The notes: generated from the sequence alone by a model not told the origin. A DNA stretch of 64,000 nt from Nymphaea colorata (GCF_008831285.2 NC_045144.1:22151716-22215715); one strand, 5' to 3'. Positions 20,411-32,450 are shown, counted from the first letter of the stretch. Program-made: numbers and translations.

Positions 20411-23400
20411 ACTATAACGTTGCGTTTTGGTGGGTCGGGTCGGATCAGGTCCGGACCTGGACCCGAGCTCCACGCGTGATGGGGAGCCCAACGCCTCTTC
20501 TCCCTTGTCTTTCCTTCTTCTCCCTCGTTTCCCTCTTCATCTCCTCTTCTAATATGACTGCAGCACACAAGAAAATAGGAGGCGGAGGGTGTAGCAGCGG
20601 CGATGTTTAGGCCGGCGGCGGTGGAGCTCCGGTAAGCCGTCTTGACCTCTCTCTGCCTCTTCCTTCTTCTTTCTCCTCCCTGTCCCGCTCTTTGTCTGTC
20701 TGTCCGTCTACCCACGCCCTCTTTCTCTCGCACCTGCTCTCTCTCCCTTGCTACTCTCATGCTCTCTCTCACTCTCTCCTTGCCCATGCTCTCTCTACTC
20801 AAGCCCTCTCCCTCAACCGAACACTCTCTATGCTCTCTCTTTCTCTCTTATGCCAGACCTTTCTCCCTCACCCGAACCCTTGGTTTCCCCTCTCCCAATG
20901 TCTCCCTCACGTGCGTTGTCTCTCTCCCACTCCCATCCTCTCATGCCCTCTTTCACTCGTCTTGAGCCTCCCACACAACTACTGTGGGCCTCTCCTAACG
21001 ATGGACCCCTCTCTTAAACCTCTTTTTCATTGATTCTCATCATATTGATTGCCATTTCGTTGGATTTCATCTAGGGAAGTCTGTCTTCCCCCTTTTACCA
21101 GCAATTAGGTTGTGTTGTTGTCGACCACAGCAAGCAATCATTGTCATTGGCACTTGATCGAACACTTGAGGTGGCTGCCAAGAACATTACAACAGTTTTG
21201 ACTCTAAGATTGGGGTGAGCAAGGCTTAATCGAGCCTAAATGGTCGAATATTTGTTGTTGGAGCATGTATAATTTATTGATTGAGCATGCTAGATTTAAG
21301 ATTTGATGATTTAGAATACATGCTAGCGATGTTGCTATTTTGGGGAAAGTTGATGATTATTTTGAGAATGACGAGAATCCACGTGTATATCTATCTCTTT
21401 AGCATGATGTGTTGATTTTTGAAGCTATTTGGAAACATGGTAGAGATTTGATGTGGTTGAGAAGATTTAGAATCGTTTTAGTGAGCACGTGGTGCATGCT
21501 AGTCAATGGGCGTATTGCGTTATTGGTTGAGAAAGAGCATGTAACTTGGGTGTAATTATTGGAAAGACGCTTTAACTAAAGAAAGCAAGTGAGAAACGTG
21601 TTAGTGATAGATTGATCGAAACTTTGAGTTTAGACGTTTGGTGACAACTTCAAGGAGTTGGGAAGTGGCTTATTGGAGGGTTTTGTGGGTCGACACTACC
21701 CGTCGACACCCTCTTGAGGCGATAACATGTCTCAATGATTATGTTTCATATTTGTATAAATTGTAAAGCAAAGCAAGTAGAAAACTTATCGCTTGATTGT
21801 GTTTGCAGGTACACCAAACACATCCAGTAGACCTTGAGCGACCAAATTTGAAGCTCGAGACGTTTTGGGTATTTTGTGGACGCGCGACAGGTATTGTGGC
21901 ATTCCAGGCAAATCTCTGTCTGGGGCTAATTTTTGAATGTATGTTTCCAGGATCATGTGATCTTATGAGTATAATGTGATTGAATGAATGCATGCATGAA
22001 ATTTGAATGTTTATGTGATTAGTTTTGTTTTAAAAATCACTACGCAATTGTATTTGCATGCTAGAAATGATAACAGCTTAGGACATTTGAGGTGGGGTAT
22101 CGAGTCAAGTATCTCCTTGACCCTGAATGTGCATTAGAAAGCATCCTAAAATGATAACTGCATAGGACAACTACGAGCCAATTGGCCCCGAATGTGTTTT
22201 AGAAAGCATCCTAAAATGATAACTGCATAGGATAGCTACGAGCCAATCACGGATCGAGACTACTCTTCGTGGTTTGGTTAAGTTTTGAAAGATATGATTG
22301 ATATATTTGTTTAATGTGAATGTTGTGGTAAGTTGTATATGCATTGTCATGGGCAATAATATAATTGAATGAAATTGAAGGGTAATTATACATGTATTAT
22401 TACGACGGCTAGCTAAGACTGTTAACTATGTGTGTAACCCTCGTGTAGAGGCAATTGAAGGTATTGGTGTACTCGTGAAGTGAACCAATCTCATGAGCTA
22501 TCTGGTCATTTGTGAATGTGCTTTCATAATGAAAAGTAAGAAAGAATAAGAGATGAGAGGTCAGTGGGTTGTGGCACCGTGTTTGGGAGTTGTCACACCT
22601 TTGCCACTGGTCTTGCCTGTTCGGAGCGTAGGAGGTACAAGGCCCCAGAGTATTTTTGTGTGATGTTCTTGGAGCGTTGGGCTCCCGCCTTCCCAAATTG
22701 GGTGTTCTAGGCAAAGCTGAGTATCTCTCCTTGGAAACACACATCTATGGACGAGTGTTCTTCCGCTGCAGCGTGAATAGATCTATATCGTGTCGGGCCA
22801 CCACGGGGGTTGTCTCCCGGCTGTATGCCACCCCCGGTGTGCGCGTGCCTATGTTTGCACCCACAAGAACCGTCAATTCCCAAAATTTAATGTAAATGAA
22901 AAGAATATGAATTAAGTGAATGAGAATGATATGTTTATGCATGAGATGCATGTGACTATGTGTTATCAGGGCCATTAAGTGGCCTTTATATGTCGTGGTA
23001 TATATGAGGGGTCTTCTTGTCAAGTCATGTGACTATGGCCTATCACGACATGATGGTGATTTGCTTTTATAATTGTGATTACTTAATATATGAGTCCTTA
23101 TCTTAGAGGATTAGAGATTTATCTGGCTTGTTGCCATACTGCGAAGGCTAAGCCTTCTGTTGTTTTTATTTTTCAAGTCTTGGCGGACCCGGGGCAGCAG
23201 ATTGATCAGATGGTTGAACTCACATCCTACTAGAGAGGTTTTAGGCCAATTGTAGTGTCGGCGCGTCTTATTTTGGGTCAAGGCATCATGTCATGGTTTT
23301 GGGGGCATGTTTGTCATATGTGTTATTGAGAAATGTGGAATAATTTTGTATGAACAAAATTGATTATATAATGAAAAGTTTGCCCCATTGTTTTGAATTG

Positions 23401-23595
23401 CATGGTTCATTTTCTTTTGAATTGTTGTGTCGTCGCACCTCAACGTTTATGTTTTAACAAAAAAAAAAAGTTATTTTAGGGTCAAAATGGTTCGGGTGTG
23501 ATAATCACTACCTATGTTCTCTACCAAAATTAATTTTTCATAAGACATCAAAGTTTTGTACTCAATAGAAGGGTGTGGTGAATGCTAAAGTTCTT
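20411..23595. mobile_element. 3.2-kb insert flanked by 31-bp direct repeats, type unknown
   Basis: The left end is unusually GC-rich for this window: GTCGGGTCGGATCAGGTCCG-type sequence and CGGCGG runs to about 20640, then a C/T-rich tract (20650-20960). The middle (22560-22890) is again GC-rich, with GCGTGCCTATGTTTGC. The right part has an A11 tract near 23460. No transposase, gag or pol motif was found and the ends share no clear TG..CA or inverted ends. It could be a large non-coding LTR-derived element, a LINE-like insertion with a long target duplication, or filler DNA from break repair. Confidence 0.5.
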
Positions 23596-23626
23596 TATGT
23601 ATGTAATATTCAACATATACACAATC
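23596..23626 (+). repeat. 31-bp direct repeat, right copy
   Basis: Exact match of 20380-20410. Sequence beyond it does not resemble the sequence left of the first copy. Confidence 0.9.
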
Positions 23627-23629
23627 TGA

Positions 23630-24140
23630 TCGTTTCTTTGTTGAATGGCATAGATTTTAAGTGAAACCTAAAGAGAGAAAGGAATCCCTATTCTCATCTC
23701 ATTTCCCCTTCTTCACACGCTCTCCTTCTTCTTGCTCACCTCCCTCGTGCAATCTGACTCTTTTGCCCTAGCCCTCCCTCTTGTTACCCTCTCAATTGAC
23801 AATTCCCACTGTCGTTGGTGACCATGGGCGAGCAAGAAAACTATGATTATGGCAACAAGAATAGAAGTATGCCTTATTTGTCTCCTTGCCTCTGTGTCTA
23901 TATCTCTCTCCCTCATGCTCTCTCTCTCTCTTTGTATGCTGATCTTTGGCAGCCCCTTATCTCCTTTTAAGGCATTGATGAGGGATCTCTTGTTTCCAAG
24001 AGACCACCTCTCTTTCTCTCCCTCTCTCTCCCTCTCGCTTTCTCTCTATGTTGCTATATCTCTTTGAAATTGGTTCATGGCCGAATATATATCTTTCCAT
24101 GTTTGTTTCCTTAAGGAATCAGCAGTGAGCCGTTTGATGA
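23630..24140. other. C/T-rich intergenic segment
   Basis: Contains imperfect (CT)n at about 23900-23930 and 24005-24060. No gene recognised. Confidence 0.5.
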
Positions 24141-24510
24141 CGGCAAACGGCATCTAAGCTTGTTACTGATCTTGAACTAGAGATCTATATTTTGTCCCTT
24201 TTGTTCCCAAAACCCCTGTCATAAAACGAGACATAGGTTTTGGGAGTGCTTGTTGAAGTTGCTGATTTTTTGTTTATGCTGGCCATTGGATAAGGCGGGT
24301 TAGGAGATTTACTTATTCTTTGAGTAGAAGAGGAACTTGGATTAATGTTAGAATTTGGTAGTGTGTGAGATCAATTCAAAAATGATAACTCTGGGACTGT
24401 CGCCTTTTGTCCACTTTGTTGAGCTAAGTGAAGAAGTTTGGAACCTTTTTGGAGCTGATATTGTAAAGTGGTATGTTCTGTGCCTTTTTGCCCTTTTCAT
24501 TATTATTATC
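24141..24510 (+). repeat. Left inverted arm of the 3.6-kb element
   Basis: Begins at GGCAAACGGCATCTAAGCTTG, pairing with GGCAAACAACATCTTGGCTTG on the opposite strand at the right. A (CT)n tract follows at its inner edge. Confidence 0.7.
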
Positions 24511-27377
24511 TCTCTCTCTTTCTCTCTCTCTCTCTCTCACTCTCTCAATGAAGAGCTGCTCTCCAACAGCCCCAGTATATCATTTAGATTGGAGCTACCA
24601 AAGAGCCCCAAGCTCCTGTTGACAGACTATTAGAAAGCCCCAGTTAATTCCTTTCTCTCAAGAGGGTTGCTGCTGGCAGCCCCATTCTTCTTTTAGAGGG
24701 GCTGATTTATTCAACAAAATCTCAAGTTCAACCTTCCGCTAGCTTCTTCAAGTTTTATTTCTGAAATTTGAGAGGGAGATTCCTTGACTGATAATCTTTT
24801 TGTCTATTGTTGAGGGTGAAATCCAACAATGATATGCCTATGTGGAAAATAGGCAGATATAAAATCCTCAAATAAATATTTAACAAAATTTAGAAGAGAT
24901 AGGATTAAAATCAATGACACACTAGTGTTGTCTAGTTCCCTTGTGATGTTGTTGCTCAAAGAAGAGATTGATTGAGCGTCTTCATGTTAGTAAAGGTAGA
25001 GGAAAAAAAAACTGCAACTAATTAATTATTGATTGGTCATAGAAACTTGAATATTCCCCTTGTCATTAATGGTGACTTGTTTTCTATGCTAGAACTTGTC
25101 TGTATATGTTTATTAGTAGTTGAAGATTTTGGTTTTGTCATTTTGTTTTCTCATTTTTTAATGTATTTGCTGTATAAAATAATTTAACTGTTTTGATATG
25201 TAAGCAAAGCCATTAGGCTCTCAGTGGGTGCAAGTCACCTTCATCCTCACTTACTTCATGTTTATCCTAATGGACTTGGGATCAAGAAGTGCTGAAATGA
25301 CAGCAAATGGGATTAATCTAAGCATACTGTCTATAGTTTGCCTTTGTGATCAACTCCAAGATCACTACATATACTGTTAAAATCATAAAACCCATTTCAT
25401 TTTATTTATTAAACTGAATATAAACTTTATTCTAATTCACTATCCATGTTTATATTCAGTATCTCTAAGTGCCTTGTACTAGCATCTTGGCTTCACTTCA
25501 CTACATGCTCACTTCAATTTTTGTTTCCTCATCATCCTTTATTGGTCCACAAACGTTTCATGTTCCATAATTCAAATGATTTTAATCAGGTAGCCATTTA
25601 CGTAATGTTGATATATATTTTTTTTCATTGATCCTCAAATTAGTTACTGCTTGTGTTGTTGCCAAACTGAATCCACTGCCAATGAGCTTTTTTAGGATAT
25701 TCAGCTGTCTATATTTCATATTATGTGGTCATTACATGACTCATTTGGTTTCATCTACACTCTCTTCAACTTTTTTTGTTTGCTCAATTTATGGGCTCCT
25801 TTGAACCTATGATTTTGGAGGTATTTTTCTTCTTTTATATTTAGTGGTTTATCTTCTCAATTGATGGGCTGCATCAGCTTCCCTCATAATTTTGTAAAAT
25901 GAAACTAGATAACGAAGCTTAAATGTCTTCATGCTAGTCAACCATCAATGCCTTGTGTATGTTGGCATCTCGTCCTAATCATTGTCTTTATTCAGAATGT
26001 TTTGTTGTTAGAAGACATTTTTGCCAATATTTCCCTAGAAGGCTTTGTTGCTGAAGGTGTGGTCATGCATGCTTCTATTTTGCTTCCCAGATGGACTTGA
26101 CCTTGATAAAATGGTTTCTACACAAAAAACTAGGTTAATACACAAATTTGAGAGAGTAGGACAGTGGACGCAAACAAGAGTTACAGTTTAAAAGCCTTTT
26201 AGCAATTAGTATCTTCTCGATAAACATTGTCAAGGTTGCCAAAGAAGCGTGAACAAAGAATATGTATAAAGATGATATTGTAAATGTTTCTTTAAAAGGA
26301 GAGCAGCCTCGTTGTTCTTATTAGTGTGGCTTCATGTGATGTTTCAGTTATCAACTTGATACATTATTATTGTTCGTTATATCCTTTGCAAAGGCTAACC
26401 ATTTGAGTTGCACTTATTTTCCTACTCATTTCATATTTTGTCTATTTCTTCTCTTGTTGTCATCTGCAAACCTAGAGGCAAGCACGAAGGGTCGCTCACC
26501 ACTTAGGGGTCATCCTTGGAGGTGTATTTCAATATTGAAAGATGTTTGTCATCTCAAAGAATATAGGAAAGCAAGCTTCTTAAAATTGCTTCAAAATAGC
26601 ATGTTTGCTACTTTAACGTGATTTACTAATTCATCATAATCAAATGCTTTTTTTTTTCTCAAAAGAAAAGGTGCCTTATACCATTTTCTTGACACAACTG
26701 AACATAAAGCATGAATTGCCTAAACTCAAATCAAGTTTACTTGGTGGTTACCTTCCCAAGGCAAAGCATATTTTGAGACCCTTTAATGTCCAACATGTAT
26801 GCAAAAATCAAGTCGAGTATATATGAAGTGTTTCACATTAACAAGCTTCTATTTTAACAGCCATCAATCAACTGGAAAAGAAAGATGATGATATGACTAA
26901 TTGATCAGTTGATATATTCCATCCAACATTTTGTTGACCTTTCAACCAAAAATTTGCATAGATTGGGAAAAAAACAACTAGTTTTTCTTCTTTTTCTTTG
27001 GAGCTTTTTACATAAATAAATCATAATGCGATAAAAGGGGAGGTAGCCCACCTAGTGATCAATAAAGAAGACATGCACTACAAATGGTTAATCACATATA
27101 GTGCAACTAGAGGCATGCCAAAATGAGGACCGACAAAATTTTCACCTATTTGACATGTCTGATAGCCCAAAACTTACTTCTAAGCTTTGATCCTCCAATG
27201 CATTCAAACATTGCAATCACGATCCAACTTGTTTGATACCAATGTCCAAACTTATTCCTAGATTACTTTCCTCAAATGCAGCCATAGCAGCTTCCTCTAC
27301 TTATAACTCGCCGTATAGAAGCACATTAATCATCATTTCATATGCCTAGCTCAAGTAGAAATCTGTAACTAGACAAA

Positions 27378-27740
27378 AATAATAAAGAGGGCATTAAAGG
27401 ATCACAACATACTCACATTGCAAAATCAGCTCAAATAAAGTTCCCAATTTCTTCATTTAGATCATTAAAGTTCACAATAGCGACTGCCTTAGAGTTTTCA
27501 TGTCTGAATTGGTCCCGTGCACTATCAAATTCTAATGATCCAAGCTCCTTTCCACTCAAAAAATAAGTAATTCCTCTACCCCCACCGTAGCCAATCAACC
27601 AGCAAAAGCAAAAAAATCAGCAACTTCAATAAACACTCCCAAAACACATACCTTGTTTTCTGAAAGGGGTTTGGGAACAAAACCCACAATTTTCCAATCT
27701 ATAGTTGAAGATCAAAGTCAAGCCAAGATGTTGTTTGCCA
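27378..27740 (-). repeat. Right inverted arm of the 3.6-kb element
   Basis: Reverse complement of 24141-24510 with many substitutions and small indels. A CT/TA microsatellite lies just outside at 27784-27850. Confidence 0.7.
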
Positions 27741-27783
27741 TTATTTCTCTATCTCTTTTCATATTTCATTTTAAAAATCTAGG

Positions 27784-27821
<38 letters not shown>

Positions 27822-27850
27822 GACACACACACACACATATATATATATAG
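27784..27850. repeat. Compound (CT)n(TA)n(CA)n(TA)n microsatellite
   Basis: Four adjoining dinucleotide runs. They abut the left end of the MITE at 27849. Confidence 0.9.
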
Positions 27851-28089
27851 TGAATGAATGATAAATCTAGCTATCCAAAGTCACCCAGCCATCTAACCAG
27901 GATTGTCCATCTCAAGCAGATGTATGGTTGAGAGAAAAACGATGAGAAAAATACCTAAATTAAGTTAGGATGACAAAAATAATTAAGATGTCATCACCTT
28001 TTTTCTCCTAGTCATCAACCATGTTGGATCTGATGGCCATGATAAGATGGCTGGGTGACTTCAAAAAGCTAGAGTCACCATTCAATTTT

Positions 28090-28092
<3 letters not shown>
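27849..28092. mobile_element. Foldback MITE inserted in a TA array
   Basis: About 244 bp whose two halves are inverted copies of each other over roughly 95 bases per arm. The left arm contains AAAGTCACCCAGCCATCT and the right arm AGATGGCTGGGTGACTT. TGGTTGA-type and GAGAAAAA-type pairs continue inward. TA repeats flank both ends. It has no coding capacity. It resembles the Micron-like class of MITEs that sit in (TA)n, but I have not matched it to a named family. Confidence 0.75.
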
Positions 28093-28139
<47 letters not shown>

Positions 28140-28238
28140 ACAAAATATATGGACTTGAAATGGTACAGCTAAACGGCTGTAACATATACAAATACACAAG
28201 CACATAGAGTATATGTATATATATATATACATATATAT
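28091..28238. repeat. TA arrays flanking the MITE and its partial copy
   Basis: (TA)n at about 28091-28137 and an interrupted array at about 28209-28238, separated by a short unique stretch that is itself duplicated downstream. Confidence 0.85.
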
Positions 28239-28362
28239 AAGATGGCTGGGTGACTTCAAAAAGCTAGAGTCAACCATTTTCACTACAAATGTATACACAT
28301 ATATGGACTTGAAATGATACAGCTAACGGCTGTAACATATACAAATACACAAGCACATAGCA
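28239..28362 (+). repeat. Partial second copy of the MITE right end plus adjoining sequence
   Basis: AAGATGGCTGGGTGACTTCA and the following AAAGCTAGAGTC repeat 28044-28075. Then, after the TA array is skipped, ATATGGACTTGAAAT and GGCTGTAACATATACAAAT repeat 28147-28200. The segment was therefore duplicated in tandem, with the TA array expanding or contracting between copies. Confidence 0.8.
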
Positions 28363-29090
28363 AGATGCACGCAACACAGATAGTTGGGATGGGAAATGGC
28401 TCATCTCATTGGCAATGGGAAGAATTGTTGCTAACAATGATTCCTCTTGTTGCCATTAATGAAAATGAAGCTGCAATGTTATTATTGTTAACAGCTCATG
28501 CCCTTGCCAGAAGCTTTTAGCAATGCTAGCAAAGCATGTTGTTGTGAATAAACTTATCATCAATAGCCACAAGGATATTGGAAAAGGTAGGAGCCGTTAC
28601 CAAGAGCATGTTTTGTTACTTTGATTTACATATTCTGTTGAACATAGCATGTTTTGTTACTTTGATTTACATATTCTGTTGAAAATATTAATATGCTTTT
28701 AGAAACTAATCATAAAAGGTTTGACAATTAGCCTTTATGAAAAAAATTGCATAGCCATTATTTTTATATAGAAGAACCTAACACACTTAATGCATCTATT
28801 GTTCAGTTGTGTAAATATATTTTATAAAGTTTTAGAAATCAATGTCCTTGTTTTCAAGGCTACAAACCAGTGTATAAAATTGCCTTCATGTTTGCTTACT
28901 TTGCAATTCTATAAACATTTCAAAGCATGTAATCTTAACTCTTCAACATGAATCAATTTCTTTTCCTTCATAAACATGACCAAATATTACCCATAACCCC
29001 TCAATTTTCTATCGAACTACTGATAAAACATTCCTAGTAGTGATGGATAAATATTTTGTGGACAAAAGTATTGGTGAAAATTTGTAAACA
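28363..29090. other. Intergenic, with a small tandem duplication
   Basis: No gene recognised. GCATGTTTTGTTACTTTGAT plus TTACATATTCTGTTGAA occurs twice in tandem at about 28604-28684. Confidence 0.6.
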
Positions 29091-29099
29091 ACTCTAGCA

Positions 29100-30838
29100 A
29101 ATCTGATCTAGAGGCTAAATGCAAGCTCTTTTCAAATCCCTTCTCATATGGCACTTATATCAAGCGAGATGGAACTAACTATGAAGTTTGGTATTAGACC
29201 TTCATGATGTCAGTGGTGGACATCAAAAAGGCACATTATAGAGGAGGATGAACCCAAAGAAAAGATTGAAAAGTATGCTACATGGACTAAAGATAATAGC
29301 ATTGTTATGTCATGGATGATTAATGGTATTTAGCCAAAAATCACTAGTGTATTATGCTATTAGAAGTCCGTTAACCATATGTGGGAGCATCTGCGCAGCA
29401 CTTATTCTCAGGAGAAGAATGTTAGCATGATATTACAAATAGAACAAGAGATTCTTCTTCTTCAGTAGGAGAACCAAAACTTGGCTCAATATTTTGCATT
29501 TGTGCAAGTTGCATATGAAAGGCTACATATCATATGACCATTTTGCGATGCATGTTAGAAAGCTCATCTTGAAAGGACCATGGTTGCTCGAATCTTGTTT
29601 GCCTTGTCTCCTGAACATGGTGTAGCAAAAACGTAAATGATCACAAGGGCTGAAATCCCTGATTTAGCAGAAGCCTATAATACTTAGTTAGTTGGCTCTT
29701 ACTTTAACTCATCCACCTAATGGTTCCATCGCTTCTGTCTTGTCTGCTTATGGAGGGTGTAGCCATGGATCTCCTAATTCACATGGGATAGGTGGTGGTT
29801 AAGCAAATGGTAGTCATGGGAAACTGCAATGCACATTCTATAGAAGATTGGTTCATTTAGAGGACAAGCGTTGGAACAAAAATGAGCATCCTCCTTATCA
29901 TTAATCTTTCACCCTAGGCAAGACCTTTACTGCTGCTCCCACAAAACTTGTAGCCTAGGTTGCTTCTCCTACTGTATTTACTCCGGCCACACCCATGTTG
30001 GATGATAATATAGCTTCCTCATGCATTTACTCTGAGGCTCAGTGGCTCAAAATATGAATAGGTTCTAGCTCAAGATTTAATATTGCCTCTGCCTCCATAG
30101 ATATTCTTGACACAACCTACTCTACATGTATGACCTCTCAGGATTCAAGTAGCATATGGATAATTGATTCAGGTGCCTCCCAACATTTTCGTGAAAAAAT
30201 TCATGTGTTTTCTTCCTTCCAGCCATATTATGCTCCGCGCCAAGTTAGACAAGCAGATGGAAGACTGTCCCTTACCTTGGACATCGGGATGTTCATTTGT
30301 TTTCTTCTCTATGTATCCCACGTGTTATTCATGCCTCAGAGTTGTCGACAAATCTATTATATGTGAGCCAGCTTATTAAGTAGTTGAATTGCCAAGTTGT
30401 TTTTTACCCTAGTTCTATGTATTTCAGGACTTATCGACTGGAAAGACAATTGGTGGAAGCCATGAGTAGGACGGAGTCTACTATCTATCTCAACCAGATG
30501 GAGTCGCACCATCATCCTTGTAGTCAAGTACCAGTTTCTTACAGTGGCATCTTAGGCTTGGACATCCTTCTATGTCCAAGCTTCGTCATGTGTTTCTTCA
30601 TCTACCTTCTTATGTTGTGTCCCATGTCGATGTATGGGGCTTAGTTGGGCTTTTTATTGGTTTAAGTTTCATTATGATGTGGTTCTTGTTGATGATTTCT
30701 CACAAGTACCTTGGGACTATTTGTTGAAAATAGATCTAAAGGCATTTGTATCATCAAATCTTTTATTCTTGAGATACAGACATTAATTCTTGTGTCAAAT
30801 GTATTCACACTGACAATGCTTTTGAATTTTGCTCCCAG
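29100..30838 (+). pseudogene. Ty1/copia relic: gag, protease and start of integrase
   Basis: Decayed but ordered copia parts. About 29155-29640 is gag, with YIKRDGTNYEVW, MWEHLRSTYSQEKNVS, ILQIEQEILLLQ and NLAQYFA. About 30145-30190 is the protease active site region WIIDSGASQHF. About 30535-30590 is the GAG-pre-integrase motif QWHLRLGHPSMSKLRHV. About 30620-30840 is the beginning of the integrase core, with HVDVWG, VLVDDFSQV and a TDNAFEF remnant. Multiple stops and frameshifts occur. It is unrelated in detail to the intact-looking copia element at 46-52.6 kb and no LTRs were found around it. Confidence 0.85.
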
Positions 30839-31210
30839 TCACTCGTGCAAACTCGTCCAAGTTTACAATACCTATAATTGAATCTAGAAATAGTGTAATC
30901 AACATTTTGTTTAATCTTGTAAATCCAATTGTATCCAACAACATTGAAAACCTGATCATGTGGAAAAATAGTCCAATTGCAATTTTTAATGAGAGCATTC
31001 ATTATCTTTTTCATAGCACCACACCACTCAAAGAAAGACTTAGCTTAGTCATAACTAATGGATTCAAAAGGCTTTTGATCATCATGGTTACAAGAGTCTA
31101 GACATTGAACTTTGAAGAGGCGATACTTAAGATTCCCATCCATGGACCTAGTGATCATGTGATTAGACTGTGTAGGTCCAGGATCAGCTAAAGGACTAGG
31201 TTCATTGTGG
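30839..31210 (-). pseudogene. Ty1/copia relic on the opposite strand: pre-RT and RT start
   Basis: Minus-strand reading from about 31165 gives HMITRSMDGNLKYRLFKVQ (the linker before RT, usual form H.M.TR...GI.KP). This is followed further on by NALIKNCNWTIFPH and NVVGYNWIYKIKQN (usual form NVVGCKWVYKIKR), with stops between. It abuts the plus-strand copia relic head to head at about 30838. It is a separate fragment or an internal inversion. Confidence 0.75.
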
Positions 31211-32050
31211 GCAGGATGAGATGATGGAGAGTGTCATTTTTATTATCAGCAAAAAATTGTGTATGTTACATCCATCATGATCGTGAAGGAACACATGAAG
31301 ATTTCAAAAGTGCTTCCTCAGCATGATCAGGTTATACTGTTCTTTGCTTCCCATCTTTTCCTTTCCAAACATAAATTTGTTGTTATGTTAGGCATACCCT
31401 TAAAAAATAAATTCCATGTATTTATTCATCAATTTCCTAAAACTAGGTGATAAAAAATTAATTTTTTAGCTTTATATAGAATACATGTTGTAAGTTTAAC
31501 ATATTTTAAGAATTTGAAGGTCTACTCAAAAAGTAAAAAACTTGTATAAATAAGTGATTATTTATACATAGATTTCAACAAGATCATTGCATGTGAGTGT
31601 TTAAATGTAAATGAATTATTTGTGTGATCATGCATGGGTATATAAAAATAAAATAAGTAGAAACAATGATAGAGCAAGTTTAATTGTTTCAAGTCCCTTA
31701 GTTCTATTTTAGTAGTGGAGTGTGGGTGCAAGCTGAAATGTATATGCTCTACTGAAGGGGCAATTAGAACTTTGATTATTCATGGCCTATTGGGAGCAAG
31801 TAAGTAAGATCAATGGGTGTTCTATAAGTGGTGTCTAAGGACCCATTGGTCCGGAGCTGACAACCCAAAGCTTGCTCTGAAGACCTAGATAAAAGCCTAA
31901 TAAGCAATGACATTGCAGATGCTAGAGGCTACACATGGAACCATCAACCCAAAACTCACCATAAGGAACCAATAGAAAACTTAATAAGCGATGGCGTTGC
32001 AGATGATAGATATGCACATAACTACTGAAGTAAATAATGCTGCCTAATCT
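31211..32050. other. Intergenic, with a diverged tandem repeat
   Basis: The phrase CAACCCAAAGCTTGCT...AATAAGCAATGACATTGCAGATG (31861-31922) recurs at about 31946-32010 as CAACCCAAAACTCACC...AATAAGCGATGGCGTTGCAGATG. No gene recognised. Confidence 0.55.
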
Positions 32051-32058
32051 TTGCATGT

Positions 32059-32450
32059 CACTACAACATTGTAGTGAATTGCCAACGGCCTTAACGTTGG
32101 CAATAGACACTTCTAGCCGTTGGGAATTCAACTCGCAATGGCTCCTGACCGTTGCGAAAACTCTTGTGGGCAATTTAATTGCCCATGGCTCAAGCCATCG
32201 GCATCTGTCATAGTTTTTGCCAACGGTTTACAACCGTTGGCAATTAAACTTGCATTCCCAATAGCTAAAATCGTTAAACTTTAAGCTTTCCCAACTACCA
32301 CAGCAGTTGGAAATTCTTATAATTCCCAACGACCATGACCGTTGGGGATTCTTATGATCCCCAACCAAGTATAACCGTTGGGAATTATAAGAACTCCTGA
32401 CAGACATGACCGTTGGAGGCTCATATAAATTCTCAATAGTAATTGGTCAT
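32059..32450 (+). mobile_element. CACTA (En/Spm-type) transposon terminus
   Basis: Starts with CACTACAACATTGTAGTG at 32059-32076. CACTACAA is the hallmark of CACTA ends, here forming a palindrome. The next 370 bases hold about a dozen CCGTTGG/CCAACGG-type motifs in both orientations, some as inverted pairs, for example at 32081-32101 and 32220-32241. Such clustered subterminal motifs are the usual transposase-binding array of this superfamily. I found no transposase sequence and no opposite CACTA end in the window. Confidence 0.75.

Larger units (their letters stand above)
24141..27740. mobile_element. 3.6-kb element with about 360-bp inverted arms, no transposase
   Basis: The left arm (24141-24510) pairs in reverse complement with 27740-27378. 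Matching cores are CCCAAAACCCCTGTCATAAAA with CCCAAACCCCTTTCAGAAAA, TTGAAGTTGCTGATTTTTT in both, and CCTTTTTGCCCTTTTCATTA with CCTTTAATGCCCTCTTTATTA. The interior (24511-27377) has no recognisable protein. Long arms without a transposase fit a non-autonomous MULE or foldback-type element. I could not identify a target-site duplication, so the outer boundaries are approximate. Confidence 0.65.

Noticed and set aside
20362-21033. Overlapping ORFs of 89-146 codons on both strands
   Set aside because: They are Leu/Ser- or Arg/Glu-rich translations of a C/T-rich tract with no motif; long frames are expected from that composition.
20406-23510. 8-bp AATCACTA target-site duplication for the 3.2-kb insert
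   Set aside because: AATCACTA occurs at both ends, but no inverted termini adjoin it and the 31-bp repeats fit the boundaries better.
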